From Akkermansiaceae bacterium (GTDB taxonomy: Bacteria > Verrucomicrobiota > Verrucomicrobiia > Verrucomicrobiales > Akkermansiaceae), in the NCBI GenBank assembly GCA_025457665.1, contig JALOTY010000020.1, forward strand, positions 1-50,271: a DNA stretch of 50,271 nt, written 5' to 3'. This document shows positions 25,530-36,500 of the stretch, in pieces. The stretch's first letter is position 1. Each line of letters begins with the position of its first letter. A program made the translations under genes and the position numbers. The notes beneath the pieces are model-generated. The model ran no database searches and was not told the DNA's origin. It saw only the letters and a list, made by a program, of their open reading frames with translations.

Positions 25530-26807
25530 ATGAAACTGGAAACCCTCGCTCTCCACGGCGGCCACACGCCGGATGCCGTCACGCTCTCTCGCGCCGTACC
25601 CGTTTACCGCACCGCGTCCTACGTCTTCAAAAGCACCGAACACGCCGCCAATCTTTTCGCCCTGCGCGAACTGGGGAACATCTACACCCGCTTGATGAAC
25701 CCCACCACCGACGTGCTCGAAAAGCGCGTCTCCCTGCTCGAAGGTGCCCACGAAATGGCCGGCCTCGCCCACTCCTCCGGCACCGCCGCAGTCTTCAACA
25801 GCATCATAAATCTCGCCGAAGCCGGCGACAACATCGTCTCCGCTCGCAACCTCTACGGCGGCACCTACACCCAGTTCAACGACATCCTCCCCAAGCTCGG
25901 CATTCAGGTGCGCTTGGTCGATTCCACCCAACCGGAAAACTTCGCTGCCGCCATCGATTCCAAGACCCGCGCCCTTTTCTGCGAAACCGTTTCCAATCCA
26001 GCCCTCGAAATCTCGGATCTCGATGCCATCGCCGACATCGCCCGGGCCCACGGCATCCCGCTCATCGTCGATTCCACCTTCTCCACTCCCTACCTCACCC
26101 GCCCGCTCGATCACGGCGCGGACATCGTCATCCATTCCCTCACGAAATGGTTCGGCGGCCACGGCACCGCCATTGGCGGCATTGTCATCGATTCCGGCCG
26201 CTTCCCTTGGGGTGCCGGAAAACATCCGCTCTACGATCAGGCGGACAGTTCCTACCACGGCCTCCGCTGGGGCCATGATCTCCCCGACGCCCTCGCCCCA
26301 CTCGCCTACATCCTCCGCATGCGCACCGTCCCGCTGCGCAACCTCGGTGCCTGCATCTCGCCGGACAACTCATGGCATCTTCTCCAGGGCATCGAAACCC
26401 TTGCCCTGCGCATGGAGCGCCACTGCTCGAACGCTCTCGCCGCCGCCCGCCACCTCAAGGATCACCCGAAGGTCGAATGGGTGCGCTTCCCCGGACTCGA
26501 GGATGATCCGGAGTACGAGAGAAATCGTAGATACCTCAAAGGCATGGGCGGCTCCATGGTCGTCTTCGGCATCAAGGGGGGCGCGGAAGCCGGAAAGAAA
26601 TTCATCGAATCCCTCAAACTCTTCTCCCATCTGGCCAATGTCGGCGACGCCAAATCCCTCGCCATCCACCCCGCCACCACCACCCACAGCCAGCTCAATG
26701 CCGATCAACAACGCGCCGCCGGAATCCCACCGGAAATGATCCGCCTGTCCATCGGCATCGAACACATCGACGACATCCTGACCGATCTCGATCAGGCGCT
26801 CGGCTGA
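25530..26807 (+). CDS. metY: O-acetylhomoserine aminocarboxypropyltransferase (MetY)
   Basis: A 425-residue PLP enzyme of the Cys/Met metabolism family, at the length typical of MetY (about 425-430). The N-terminal ETLALHGGHTPD and YRTASYVF segments, GNIYTRLMNPTTDVLEKR, and SGTAA are characteristic. The PLP lysine is K206 in HSLTKWFGGHG. The C-terminal SLAIHPATTTHSQL and IRLSIGIEHIDDI are diagnostic of the O-acetylhomoserine sulfhydrylase branch. The enzyme condenses O-acetylhomoserine with sulfide to homocysteine. The homoserine acetyltransferase gene metX, often adjacent in other bacteria, is not seen here. Confidence 0.95.
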   Translation: MKLETLALHGGHTPDAVTLSRAVPVYRTASYVFKSTEHAANLFALRELGNIYTRLMNPTTDVLEKRVSLLEGAHEMAGLAHSSGTAAVFNSIINLAEAGDNIVSARNLYGGTYTQFNDILPKLGIQVRLVDSTQPENFAAAIDSKTRALFCETVSNPALEISDLDAIADIARAHGIPLIVDSTFSTPYLTRPLDHGADIVIHSLTKWFGGHGTAIGGIVIDSGRFPWGAGKHPLYDQADSSYHGLRWGHDLPDALAPLAYILRMRTVPLRNLGACISPDNSWHLLQGIETLALRMERHCSNALAAARHLKDHPKVEWVRFPGLEDDPEYERNRRYLKGMGGSMVVFGIKGGAEAGKKFIESLKLFSHLANVGDAKSLAIHPATTTHSQLNADQQRAAGIPPEMIRLSIGIEHIDDILTDLDQALG

Positions 26808-26834
26808 ACCGCCGTCCTTGGGCGTCCCTCACTC

Positions 26835-26888
26835 AAAAAAAAGCCCTCACCGTTTCCTGCGGAAAGCGAGAAGCATGCCGGTGAGGGC
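26835..26888 (-). terminator. Terminator overlapping the stop codon of the PEP-CTERM gene
   Basis: Ten-base arms, GCCCTCACCG at 26843-26852 and CGGTGAGGGC at 26879-26888, pair perfectly. On the minus strand the stem is followed at once by eight Ts (As at 26835-26842). The upstream arm encodes the A-L-T of the final hydrophobic helix, and the downstream arm contains the TGA stop, so the structure includes the last 14 codons. Confidence 0.88.
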
Positions 26889-27533
26889 GGTGAGAAGCAT
26901 CGTCGATGGCTCGGGCACGGCCGAGAATGTCTGCAGGGTGTGGTTTCCGGTCACGGTGTAATATCCATTCCCTGCATTCCCCCCCTGGCTTCCCCACACC
27001 GGTTGGTCGGTGCCGCTGAGATCACTGGTGGAATACTCGATCGGCAGACTGTTTCCGCAGCACTCCGAATCAGGCGTCGGAAACGCACCCCAGGCACCCA
27101 CGGACCCGAGGAACCATTCCGTCCCGGCACTGAGCGTCGTGTTGTTGTAAACCCAGAGATACACGGTCAAACCCTCGAAGCTCGCGCCGCCCCCGGGCTG
27201 GTAACTGCTGGTGCCATCCGCATTCATCGATGCCGTCGATGTGAAGTAACCCAGACCTTCATTGTAGGCCGCCTGATCAAACACCATCCAATGAGTCTCC
27301 CAATCAGTCACATTCGCCGAAGTCGGGGTGAAGCCGGATTCGAAAGCACCCAATTGGAAGACAAACGATGCCCCATCGAGCACCTCACCCTCACTGTCCC
27401 TCAGGTCGGAGAAAACCTCGCTTCCCCAACTGAAGTTCTGGGCCTGCGCCCATGGAGAAAGCGCGAGTAGGAAACAACACCACAAGATCCACTTGCAGCG
27501 GGGTCTCTTCGGGAAGGTCGGGGAGGGTGTCAT
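26847..27533 (-). CDS. PEP-CTERM sorted exoprotein
   Basis: A 228-residue protein from the ATG at 27533 (MTPSPTFPKRP), giving a basic n-region and the hydrophobic core WILWCCFLLALSPW ending AQA-QNF. An alternative ATG at 27575 forms an ATGA overlap with the upstream giant gene and would add 14 residues. The C-terminus is a classical PEP-CTERM signal: VPEPSTM, a helix LLTALTGMLLAF and the basic tail RRKR. Such proteins are cut and anchored or released by an exosortase (EpsH/XrtA family), not found in this window. The body is beta-rich with a possible disulfide pair (ECCGN). The function of the mature domain is unknown. The neighbouring SdrD-like gene lies upstream on the same strand. Confidence 0.88.
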   Translation of the reverse strand: MTPSPTFPKRPRCKWILWCCFLLALSPWAQAQNFSWGSEVFSDLRDSEGEVLDGASFVFQLGAFESGFTPTSANVTDWETHWMVFDQAAYNEGLGYFTSTASMNADGTSSYQPGGGASFEGLTVYLWVYNNTTLSAGTEWFLGSVGAWGAFPTPDSECCGNSLPIEYSTSDLSGTDQPVWGSQGGNAGNGYYTVTGNHTLQTFSAVPEPSTMLLTALTGMLLAFRRKR

Positions 27534-27571
27534 CGGTCGTAAGGGAGGGGTGGGGAAATCGGAAAGCCTGC

Positions 27572-30500
27572 TCATGGAGTCCACGGCAGGGGGTGCACAT
27601 GGATATCAATGCCGTTGCGACTGCGGATCATCGTCGCACGACTGCCTTCGAAAAGGTTCTCGCCATCTCGGGAGAGCAGCGAGGCATCCCCCACGCGCGC
27701 CCAGCGCTGGAGCAAGGGTTGCGGAGCGGTCGAATGAAGAAGGAAATAGGTCGTATACCCGTCCACTCCCCCATGGTCCTGATTCCAAACATAGATGGAG
27801 TCCGCCGTCTTGAAATCACGACTGCCAAAGAAGCCGCTGGCGATTGACATATCTCTCCCTCGAGCTGCGGTGGGCGATTGGACGAGCGGATATCCGCCTC
27901 CAACCAAATTCACCCCTGCTTGAAGCGGCCGTACGAAATCGTAAGTACGAACTTCACCGTAGGAAAGCAACGGCACCGGCGCCGTGCGATTGTTGAAGAA
28001 CATGCCTTGTCCCGGAGGCAAGACGATGGATCCCTGGTCCGTCATTCCCGCATCTCCCATCAGAACCCATCGCGAGGTTCCGGGATCGGCATCGCCTTCA
28101 TCAAAGAGCCAATAAATCCTCCATGCGCCCGCAACATAGACCTGGACTTGGTCCGCCGTGGACTGGCTGCCACCCGCTCCGAATTCCGAGGGAGGGAAAA
28201 TCCCGCCGAGGCTGCGGTGGCGTCTCAGGGCGACCCGGTCTCCGGCCAGACTGCCTGGCAGGGGTCCTGCGATGGTGTTGAAGGGCGCCATGGCCGCGTG
28301 AATGTCGCCATCAACCGCGAGCTGGATTTCCTGACCTGCCGCAGCAACCACATCGAAGCGATGACCCTCGTTGTCTCCGCTTTCAACTTCGATGAAGTAG
28401 GAAACTCCCGGAATGATCAGGGATGCAAGATCACCCTCGGTCGCGAAGGAGAGATTCTGGGCATTCACCGATGAGACCGTTCCCGTGAAGAGGCTCTCCT
28501 GAAGATAGGGGATGTTGTAAGTCTGGCAGCAAAGACCAAAGGAGGTTTCCGTCCACCCTTCCGGTTCGGTATGGCTGATGTGGTCTTCATCCCCATCGGG
28601 AATCCCACCAGCACCACTGTTGTCATCAAGCACCGCCTCGATCCGGACCACACCACTGCCTCCGGTCAAACCGGTGAGGGTCTCAAGATCGGGAAGGGTG
28701 ATCGTTTCGGTGCAGTCCCCATTGTCCACCGCCAGGGAGTTCGCAGCAGTGATCAGGACCTCCTGCCACAGCGTCGGTTCTCCCGGTGCCGCTGCATACT
28801 GGAGACGGTAAGTGACGTTCTCAGGAGCGCCCTTCGGACGAACAAACACCCCTTCAAGCGCGCCGGGCAGAGACACCGATGGCCGCACGATCCACGCCGT
28901 TCCATCCAACCACGGTCCCGCCACTCCGCTGTCATGAGCCATCGCAAAGGCGAACTCCGTGAAGTTGTCATAGCGGTCGGAATCCGGATTCCCCCCCGCA
29001 AGCTCGGTCGGATGAAGCTGTTTCCAATCACTCCACGTGTCGGGACAGGAATTCATTTCCACAAAATCATTCGCCGCACTGGTCTGGCCCGCAAAAACAA
29101 CAATGGCCTGGATCAAGTCAGGATTGGCACCGTCCACATCATAAAGACTCACATGACCCGCTGGCTGGGTTTGCGATACCCGATAGGTTCCCGGTGCCAG
29201 GTCGCCAAAGCGATAGCTTCCATCTCCCGCCGTGACCGTGGTCACAGGGTCACCCTGGTCATCCAGAACCGGATTGCCCGATGCGTCTAACAGACTCAGC
29301 ACCACTCCGCTGATGGCCGTGTCGCCGATGTTGTCATTGTCGGTATCCGCCCACACGGCACCGGCAATCGACCCCAGAGGAATGGGCGTGGTCGAGGCGG
29401 AATCCGTGTTGTTTCCAAGTTCGCTCTCCGGTTCATGGCAGGCAATCACCGCGGTATTCTCATAGTTTCCACTCGCTTGAACCCGAACCGTCAGTTGCAA
29501 GCTCACCGTTTCCCCCACATCCAGAGCGCCGATCGACCAGATTCCGGTGACAGCATCATAAACTCCCGCAGGGCTGGCCGAAACATAGAGATAACCATCC
29601 GGCAGCAGGTCCGTGACCACGACGTCGGTCGCATCCACGTCGCCCGGGTTCGATGCTTCCAGGGTGAATACCACGCTCGATCCCACGAGAGGCGTCCCAT
29701 TGTTCACCCCTTTGGTCACGGCGACATCGGCGTAGGCTTCATCGATGAAGTCGGCAATTCCCTGACCACCTGCCGGAACAACGACAGGAAGGCTGTTCGG
29801 GGTCACACTGGCGTAACCTGTCAGATCGGTTTCCTCAACCGTGTAGCTACCCGGGGGCAAACCTGTGAACTCATAGGAACCATCCGACTCGGTGGTGGTG
29901 GTCGCTACCACGTTGCCACCACTATCCCTCAAGGTCAGCGTCACCCCCCCGAGAGGAAGATCTCCATCAGAGTCACCATCCAAATCGGCTTGAACCGTGC
30001 CGACGATCGAGCCGGGCACAAAGTAACCATCGATGCCGCCATCCACGGTCGAACCGGAAATCGCACTAACCGATGTCGGATCGTCACCTTCCGTAGGAAT
30101 CGCCCCGACTGGAAAGTCCGGATCGTCCTCATCGACATTGGCAATGACGGGCCCGGGCGGAACGACCGCCGACCAGTTGCCGAGGTGATCCGATACCACG
30201 GTTTGCTGGGCACCATTCCCATCGGTGATCACCACACTGACATCGGCAAGATCCGGCTCGCCGGGATCCTGATTCCCGTCACCGTTCACATCGAGGTAAA
30301 GATGTCCCGAAACAGTTCCGGGTTGATAGAAACCGGCATCCACCGAGGAATCCACGACCCCGGGAGGAAGTACGAAACTCACCGTCGTTCCATCGGCCAA
30401 GCTGGCGTCACTGTCCGCTGCATCCGATCCTTGGTTGACCAAGGTTCTCGAAAAGCCTGCAACAGAGCCGAACTGAACCACGTAACTTCCCGGGGCCAGC

Positions 30501-33500
30501 CCTCCGAAGGAATAAGCTCCTCCGCCTGAGGTCAGGAGGGTGGCGACAGGATCCGCATCATCCGCGTTTCCTGCAATTCCATCCAACCCGAATCCGGGAC
30601 GGAACAAGGAAACGGAAACTCCATCCAGTCCGCTTTCCCCCCCGTCTTGAATCCCGTTCGCGTTGCTATCATTCCAAACGAAGTCTCCAATCGTCGATGG
30701 CTGGTAATATCCGGCATCGATGCTGTTGTTCGTCGCACCCGCAGCCATGGCGAAGGACACGGTTAGACCCGTTCCTGGATCGGCATCGCTATCGGCTCCA
30801 TCCACCCCCTGATCCGCGAGGGTGCGAGTGTATCCGGCAAGATTGCCGAAACTCACCTGATAAGTCCCTGGGCGAAGTCCCGTGAAGCTATAGGCTCCGC
30901 CGCCCGCTGTTAGAGTGGTGGCCACGGCCGTGGAGTCATCCGAATTTCCTTCAATGCCATCGGGACCAAAACCGGGGCGGAACAAGGAAATCGAAACTCC
31001 ATCCAGTCCACTTTCACCGGAATCCTGAATGCCATCGGCATTGATGTCGTTCCAAACGAAGTCTCCGATCGTCGCCGGTTCGAAATAACCGGCATCCAGA
31101 GAATCATTCGTCTCACCCTCGGCAACCGTGAAGGTCGCGGTGAGCCCAGTGCTCGCATCCGCATCGCTGTCCGAGCCATCCGCTCCCTGATCGGCAAGCG
31201 TGCTGCTGTATCCAGCCAAAGCCCCAAAGCTCACCTGATAGGTCCCGGGCCGGAGCCCCGTGAAGCTGTAGGCTCCACCTCCAGCCGTAGTCGTCGTGGA
31301 AACGGCAAGGGCATCATCGGAATTTCCTGCAATGCCATCCGGACCGAAACCAGGCCGGAAAAGGCTCACCAAAACACCATCCAACCCACCTTCGCCACCA
31401 TCCTGAATCCCATTGGCGTTGCTATCATTCCATACGAAGTCTCCGATCGTCGCCGCTTGGAAATAGCCGGCATCCACCGTGTTGTTGTTCACCCCCTCGG
31501 CAAGTGCGAAGACCGCGGTCGAACCCGTGCTGGCATCCGCATCGCTATCGGAACCATCCGTCCCCTGATCGGAAAGGGTTCGGCTGTATCCAGCCAGAGC
31601 CCCAAAGGTCACCTGATAGTTCCCCGGCCGCAGCCCCGTGAAGCTGTAAGCTCCGCCGCCAGCCGTTGTGGTCGTGGAAACGGCAATGGCATCATCCGAG
31701 TTTCCTGCGATACCATCCGGACCATAACCTGGCCGGAAAAGGCTCACGGAAACCCCATCCAATCCACTTTCACCCCCATCTTGAATGCCGTTCGCATTGC
31801 TATCATTCCAGACGAAATCACCGATCGCCGATGGCTGGAAATACCCGGCATCCATGCTGTTGTTCGTCGCACCTGCCGCTACCGCAAAGGTGGCAGTCTC
31901 CCCCGTGGTGAAATCCGCATCGCTGTCGGATCCATCTGCACCCTGATCGGCCAAGGTGCGGAGGTATCCGACAAGCGGGCCGAAAGTCACCTGATAACTG
32001 CCCGGACGCAGGCCTGTGAAGGCGTATGTTCCACCGCCCGCCGTGATGGTCGTGGCTACAGCCGCGGTGTCATCGGCATTCCCTGCGATGCCATCCGGCC
32101 CGAAACCCGGGCGGAAAAGGGAGACAGACACTCCATCCAATCCATTTTCTCCCGGGTCCTGAACTCCGTTCGCATTGCTGTCATTCCAGACGTAGTCACC
32201 GATCGCCGATGGCTGAAAGTAACCGGCATCGATCGTTTGGTTGGTCACTCCTGCTGCCAGAGCGAAAGCCGCGGTCGAACCCGTTCCAGCATCCGCATCA
32301 CTATCAAGGCCACCGGCTCCCTGATTTCCAAGGGTGCGGCTGTAACCCGCAAGATTGCCGAAGTTCACCTGATAGGTTCCAGGACGAAGTCCTGAGAAGC
32401 TGTAAGCTCCCCCGCCGGCGGTCGTCGTCGTGGCCACGGCCGTGGAATCATCCGAATTGCCCGCGATGCCATCAGGGCCAAAGCCGGGCCGGAAAAGGCT
32501 CACCGAAACACCATTCAAACCGCTCTCCCCGAGATCCTGAATGCCGTTCGCGTTGATGTCATTCCATACGAAATCGCCAATTGCCGATGGCTGGAAATAC
32601 CCTGCATCGATGCTGTTGTTCGTGGCTCCTGCGGCTACGGGAAAGCTCGCAGTCAAGCCCGTTCCCGCATCGGCATCACTATCCGAGCCCTCCGCTCCCT
32701 GATCCGCGAGCGTGCGACTGTAACCCCCGAGAACCCCAAAGCTGACTTGATAAGTCCCCGGACGAAGTCCCGTGAAGCTGTAGGCACCTCCACCCGCAGT
32801 CGCGGTGGATGCGACCGCCGCCGAATCATCCGAATTCCCCGCGATGCCATCAGGCCCGAAACCTGGACGGAAGAGGGTCACTGGAACCCCATTCAATCCG
32901 TTTTCTCCAAGGTCCTGAATGCCGTTCGCATTGAGGTCGTTCCAAACAAAATCCCCAATCGTCGATGGCTGATAGTAGCCCGCATCGATCGTGTTGTTTG
33001 TGGCACCCGCAGCCACTGCAAAAGTCGCGGTGACACCCGTGCCCGCATCGGCATCGCTATCAGAACCATCCGCCCCTCGATCGGCAAGCGTACGGCTGTA
33101 TCCCAGGAGAGACCCGAAATTCACCTGATAGGCTCCCGGTCGCAGTCCGGCGAAACTGTAAGCGCCGCCGCCGGAGGTCGTCGTCGTAGCCACCGCGGTG
33201 GAGTCATCCGAGTTCCCTCCGATTCCATCAGGCCCGAAGCCAGGCCGGAAAAGGTTCACTGAGACTCCATTCAAACCTGACTCACCGACGTCCTGAATGC
33301 CATTGGCATTGATATCATTCCAGACAAAGTCCCCGATTGCTGCAGGAAGATGGAATCCCATGTCAACGGTCACATTCGATTGTCCGCTCGCAAGGGTGAC
33401 ATTCGCGCTTCTTCCAGCGGATGCAGAGCCGTCGCTGTCCGAAGCATCCGCCCCCAGATCAGTCACCGTGCGGATGTACCCGGATGGAGTTTCAAATACC

Positions 33501-36500
33501 AGATAGTAGGTCCCCGGCATGAGCGTGAACGCATAAGCGCCATTGGAATCGGTGGTCGTGGTGCCGGCAATGGTGTCGTTTGCCGCGTTGAACACCGTCA
33601 CAGTCACGCCCGAAATGCCGGTTTCGCCTCCATCCTGCTGGCCGTTCGCATTGACGTCATTCCAGACAAAGTCGCCCAAGGAAACGCGCTGGGAATATCC
33701 GAAGTCGATGTCGCTCCTCGTCTGCGCGGCACTCAATGAGAAAGTCGCCGCGTGATCCAGCGCGCCCTCGAGATCGAAGGTCTGCACGAACGCAGATGGC
33801 AGCGTAGAGACATCGATGCGGGCAGTGTAGGTTCCGGGCAAAAGATTGGCGATGCTGTAAGCCCCGGAAGTGTTTGTGATGGCGGATGGCTCCGTCGCAC
33901 TGTCGAAAACGGAATCACCGTTCATATCCAGATAGACCCGCACACCAGCGATGCCGGCTTCTCCGACATCCTGGATTCCGTCGGCATCGCCATCATTCCA
34001 AACAAAATCCCCGAAGGAGGCCGCCGCGCGATAGCCGAAATCAACATTGGTGGCGTTTTCGGACGTCGCAAGCGTGCGTGTCGCCTCATGATCCAGGGTC
34101 GCATCGAGATCAAAGGTCTGGGTGCTGCCCTGCGGCAGAGTGCTGAATTCAACCCTCACGGAATAGGTTGCAGCGCTGAGATTGTCGATCAGGTAAATGC
34201 CATTGATGTCCGTGATATCATAGGCCTCAAGCCCCTGGTCGAAGACGTTGTCACCGTCCGCATCGATGTAAACAAGAACGCCCTCGATGCCCGGCTCGCC
34301 GGCATCACGAATGCCGTCGGCATCGCGGTCATTCCAAATGAGATCCCCCAGATTGGCATCGTTGCGGTAGCCGAAGTCCACGTCGGTTCGATTCGCTCCG
34401 GAGAGCACAACGATCGCCCTGTGGTCCGTCACAGGAGATGTCAGATCATAGGTGCCGATGTAGCTGGCGGGCAGAGTCGTGGGATCGACTCTGACAACGA
34501 AGCTGCCTTGATAAAGACCACCAATCGTATAAGCCCCCGTGGAGCTCGTGATGGCGGACGGCTCGTTCGCATCGAAGATGCCATCGTTGTCCACATCGAT
34601 GTAGACCCGGACGTTGGCAATGGCAGCTTCGTAAATTTCATAGACTGCGGAACCATCATCACTTGTTGAAATGGTTCCGGAGCCATTCAGATCAAGCCCA
34701 CCATTGATGACCGGGTAGCCCATGAAGAACCCATCATCGTCCGCATCCACGGTAGCCCCATTGTCATTGTCAATGTCCAGGTAGCCATTGATCACACGCA
34801 TGGAGCCAATAAACCCGTCATCCGAGCCGTTGGAGGCACCATCATTGTTGATGTCCACCCGGCCGTTGTAGATGGCATAGGTGATGGAACCGACGAGTGA
34901 GTAGAATCCGTCGGCATTCGCATCCTCCCAGACGAAGTCTCCGATGGAGAGCGAGCCACGGTATCCAAAATCGAGATCTCCGCGGTGCTCGGCGGAAACG
35001 AGGGTGACCGTGGCCGAGTGGTCGAGAGCACCGTTGTGATCGTAGGTTTGGGAGTTTCCGACAGGAAGAGTGGAAGCATCCACCCTCACCGTGTAAGAAC
35101 CCGCGTTGAGATTTCCGAAGTAGTAGTTCCCATCACCGAAGGTAATCGTATTCGGTTCACCAACCTCGAAGACACTGTTGGAATTGAGGTCCAGATAAAC
35201 CCTGACTCCATTGATCCCAGGCTCTCCATTTTCCTGAACCCCATCGGCATCGCGATCCATCCAAACCCGGTCGCCGATACTGGCACCGATGCGATAACCG
35301 AAGTCCGCATCGACCCTGTCCTGGGCACCATCCAGAGTGACGGTCGCGACATTCTGGGTGACATGACCGTCAAGGTCGTAAGTGGTCCCATATCCGACAT
35401 TCACCGCAATGATATCGGCAAAATCCACACGCACCTGATAGGTTCCTGCTTCCAAACCCGTGAGCAGGTAGTTGCCGTTGGCATCCGTTGTCGATTTCGG
35501 CTCATTGCCATCCCAAACACCGTTGCTGTTGAGATCCGCAAAGACATCGATGTTGGGAATCCCGTTTTCCCCGGGATCCTGAACTCCATCACCATCCGTA
35601 TCCGTCCATAGCCGGTCGCCGATGCTGCCATAGATGATATCTGTCCATTCAATCGCGAGGACGAGGCCATAAGGCGAAATCTCGACAGTTCCCGTGTTGG
35701 TGACATTCGCCGAGGACAGTTCGCCGTAGTTTTTGACCTGCGCCTGGAATGTCACCTGGAGTTGCTGACCTTTCCCCATGGTGCCCGGGACGGAAAAACC
35801 CGATCCGTCGAGCGGAAATGCCGTGCCGCTGCCGTCATCGGCTATGGCCACCCATGCCTGCCAGTTGCCTCCCACACTGAAGCGATAGCGAGTCGAGCCC
35901 GGCACATAGACGAAGTCCGAAGGCAGGGAGTCCTGCACCCGAAAGGGGCCCGGGATTGCTGCTCTCGCGCTGTTCACCCCGCGAATGTCGATCTCCAGAG
36001 TGTCTCCACCACTGATGGAACCATCCCCATCGGCATCGATGAAGAGATTGGACTTCTTTCCTCCTTCGCCTTCGCGAAGGGGGGGAAGGAGAGTGGAAAC
36101 ATCAAGCCCCGGTTGGGCAGGAGAGGCGATGCTGGGATCCTGCGCCCATGCGGCCGCGATTCTCACGGAAGGATCCAGGGTATAGGCAAGCAGGCCGCTC
36201 TGGTCGCCATCCGGATCGAAGATTTTCGCCTGCTCCAGTTCCCTCAGGCTGAGAGCGACATCATAACGGTTGCCGTTGGCATCAGTTAGGGGACCGGCGT
36301 TATCACCGTTGTAGTCCACATAGACCGTCGCAGGGGTGTGACCGTTTCCGGCGGTGGTCAGCCAGATGGGATTTCCATTCTGAGTGGGACTCGTGGCGGA
36401 GTATGGATCGCGACCGATGCCGAGGCTCACCAATACCTGGGTCGTGAGAGATGACTGCCCGACAAGCGTGAAGCCGCCGTCATAGGCCTGATTTTCCGTG

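Noticed and set aside
30317..33340. Regular repeats considered as a CRISPR array
   Set aside because: The period is 378 bp and coding, with the repeats being 126-residue protein domains.
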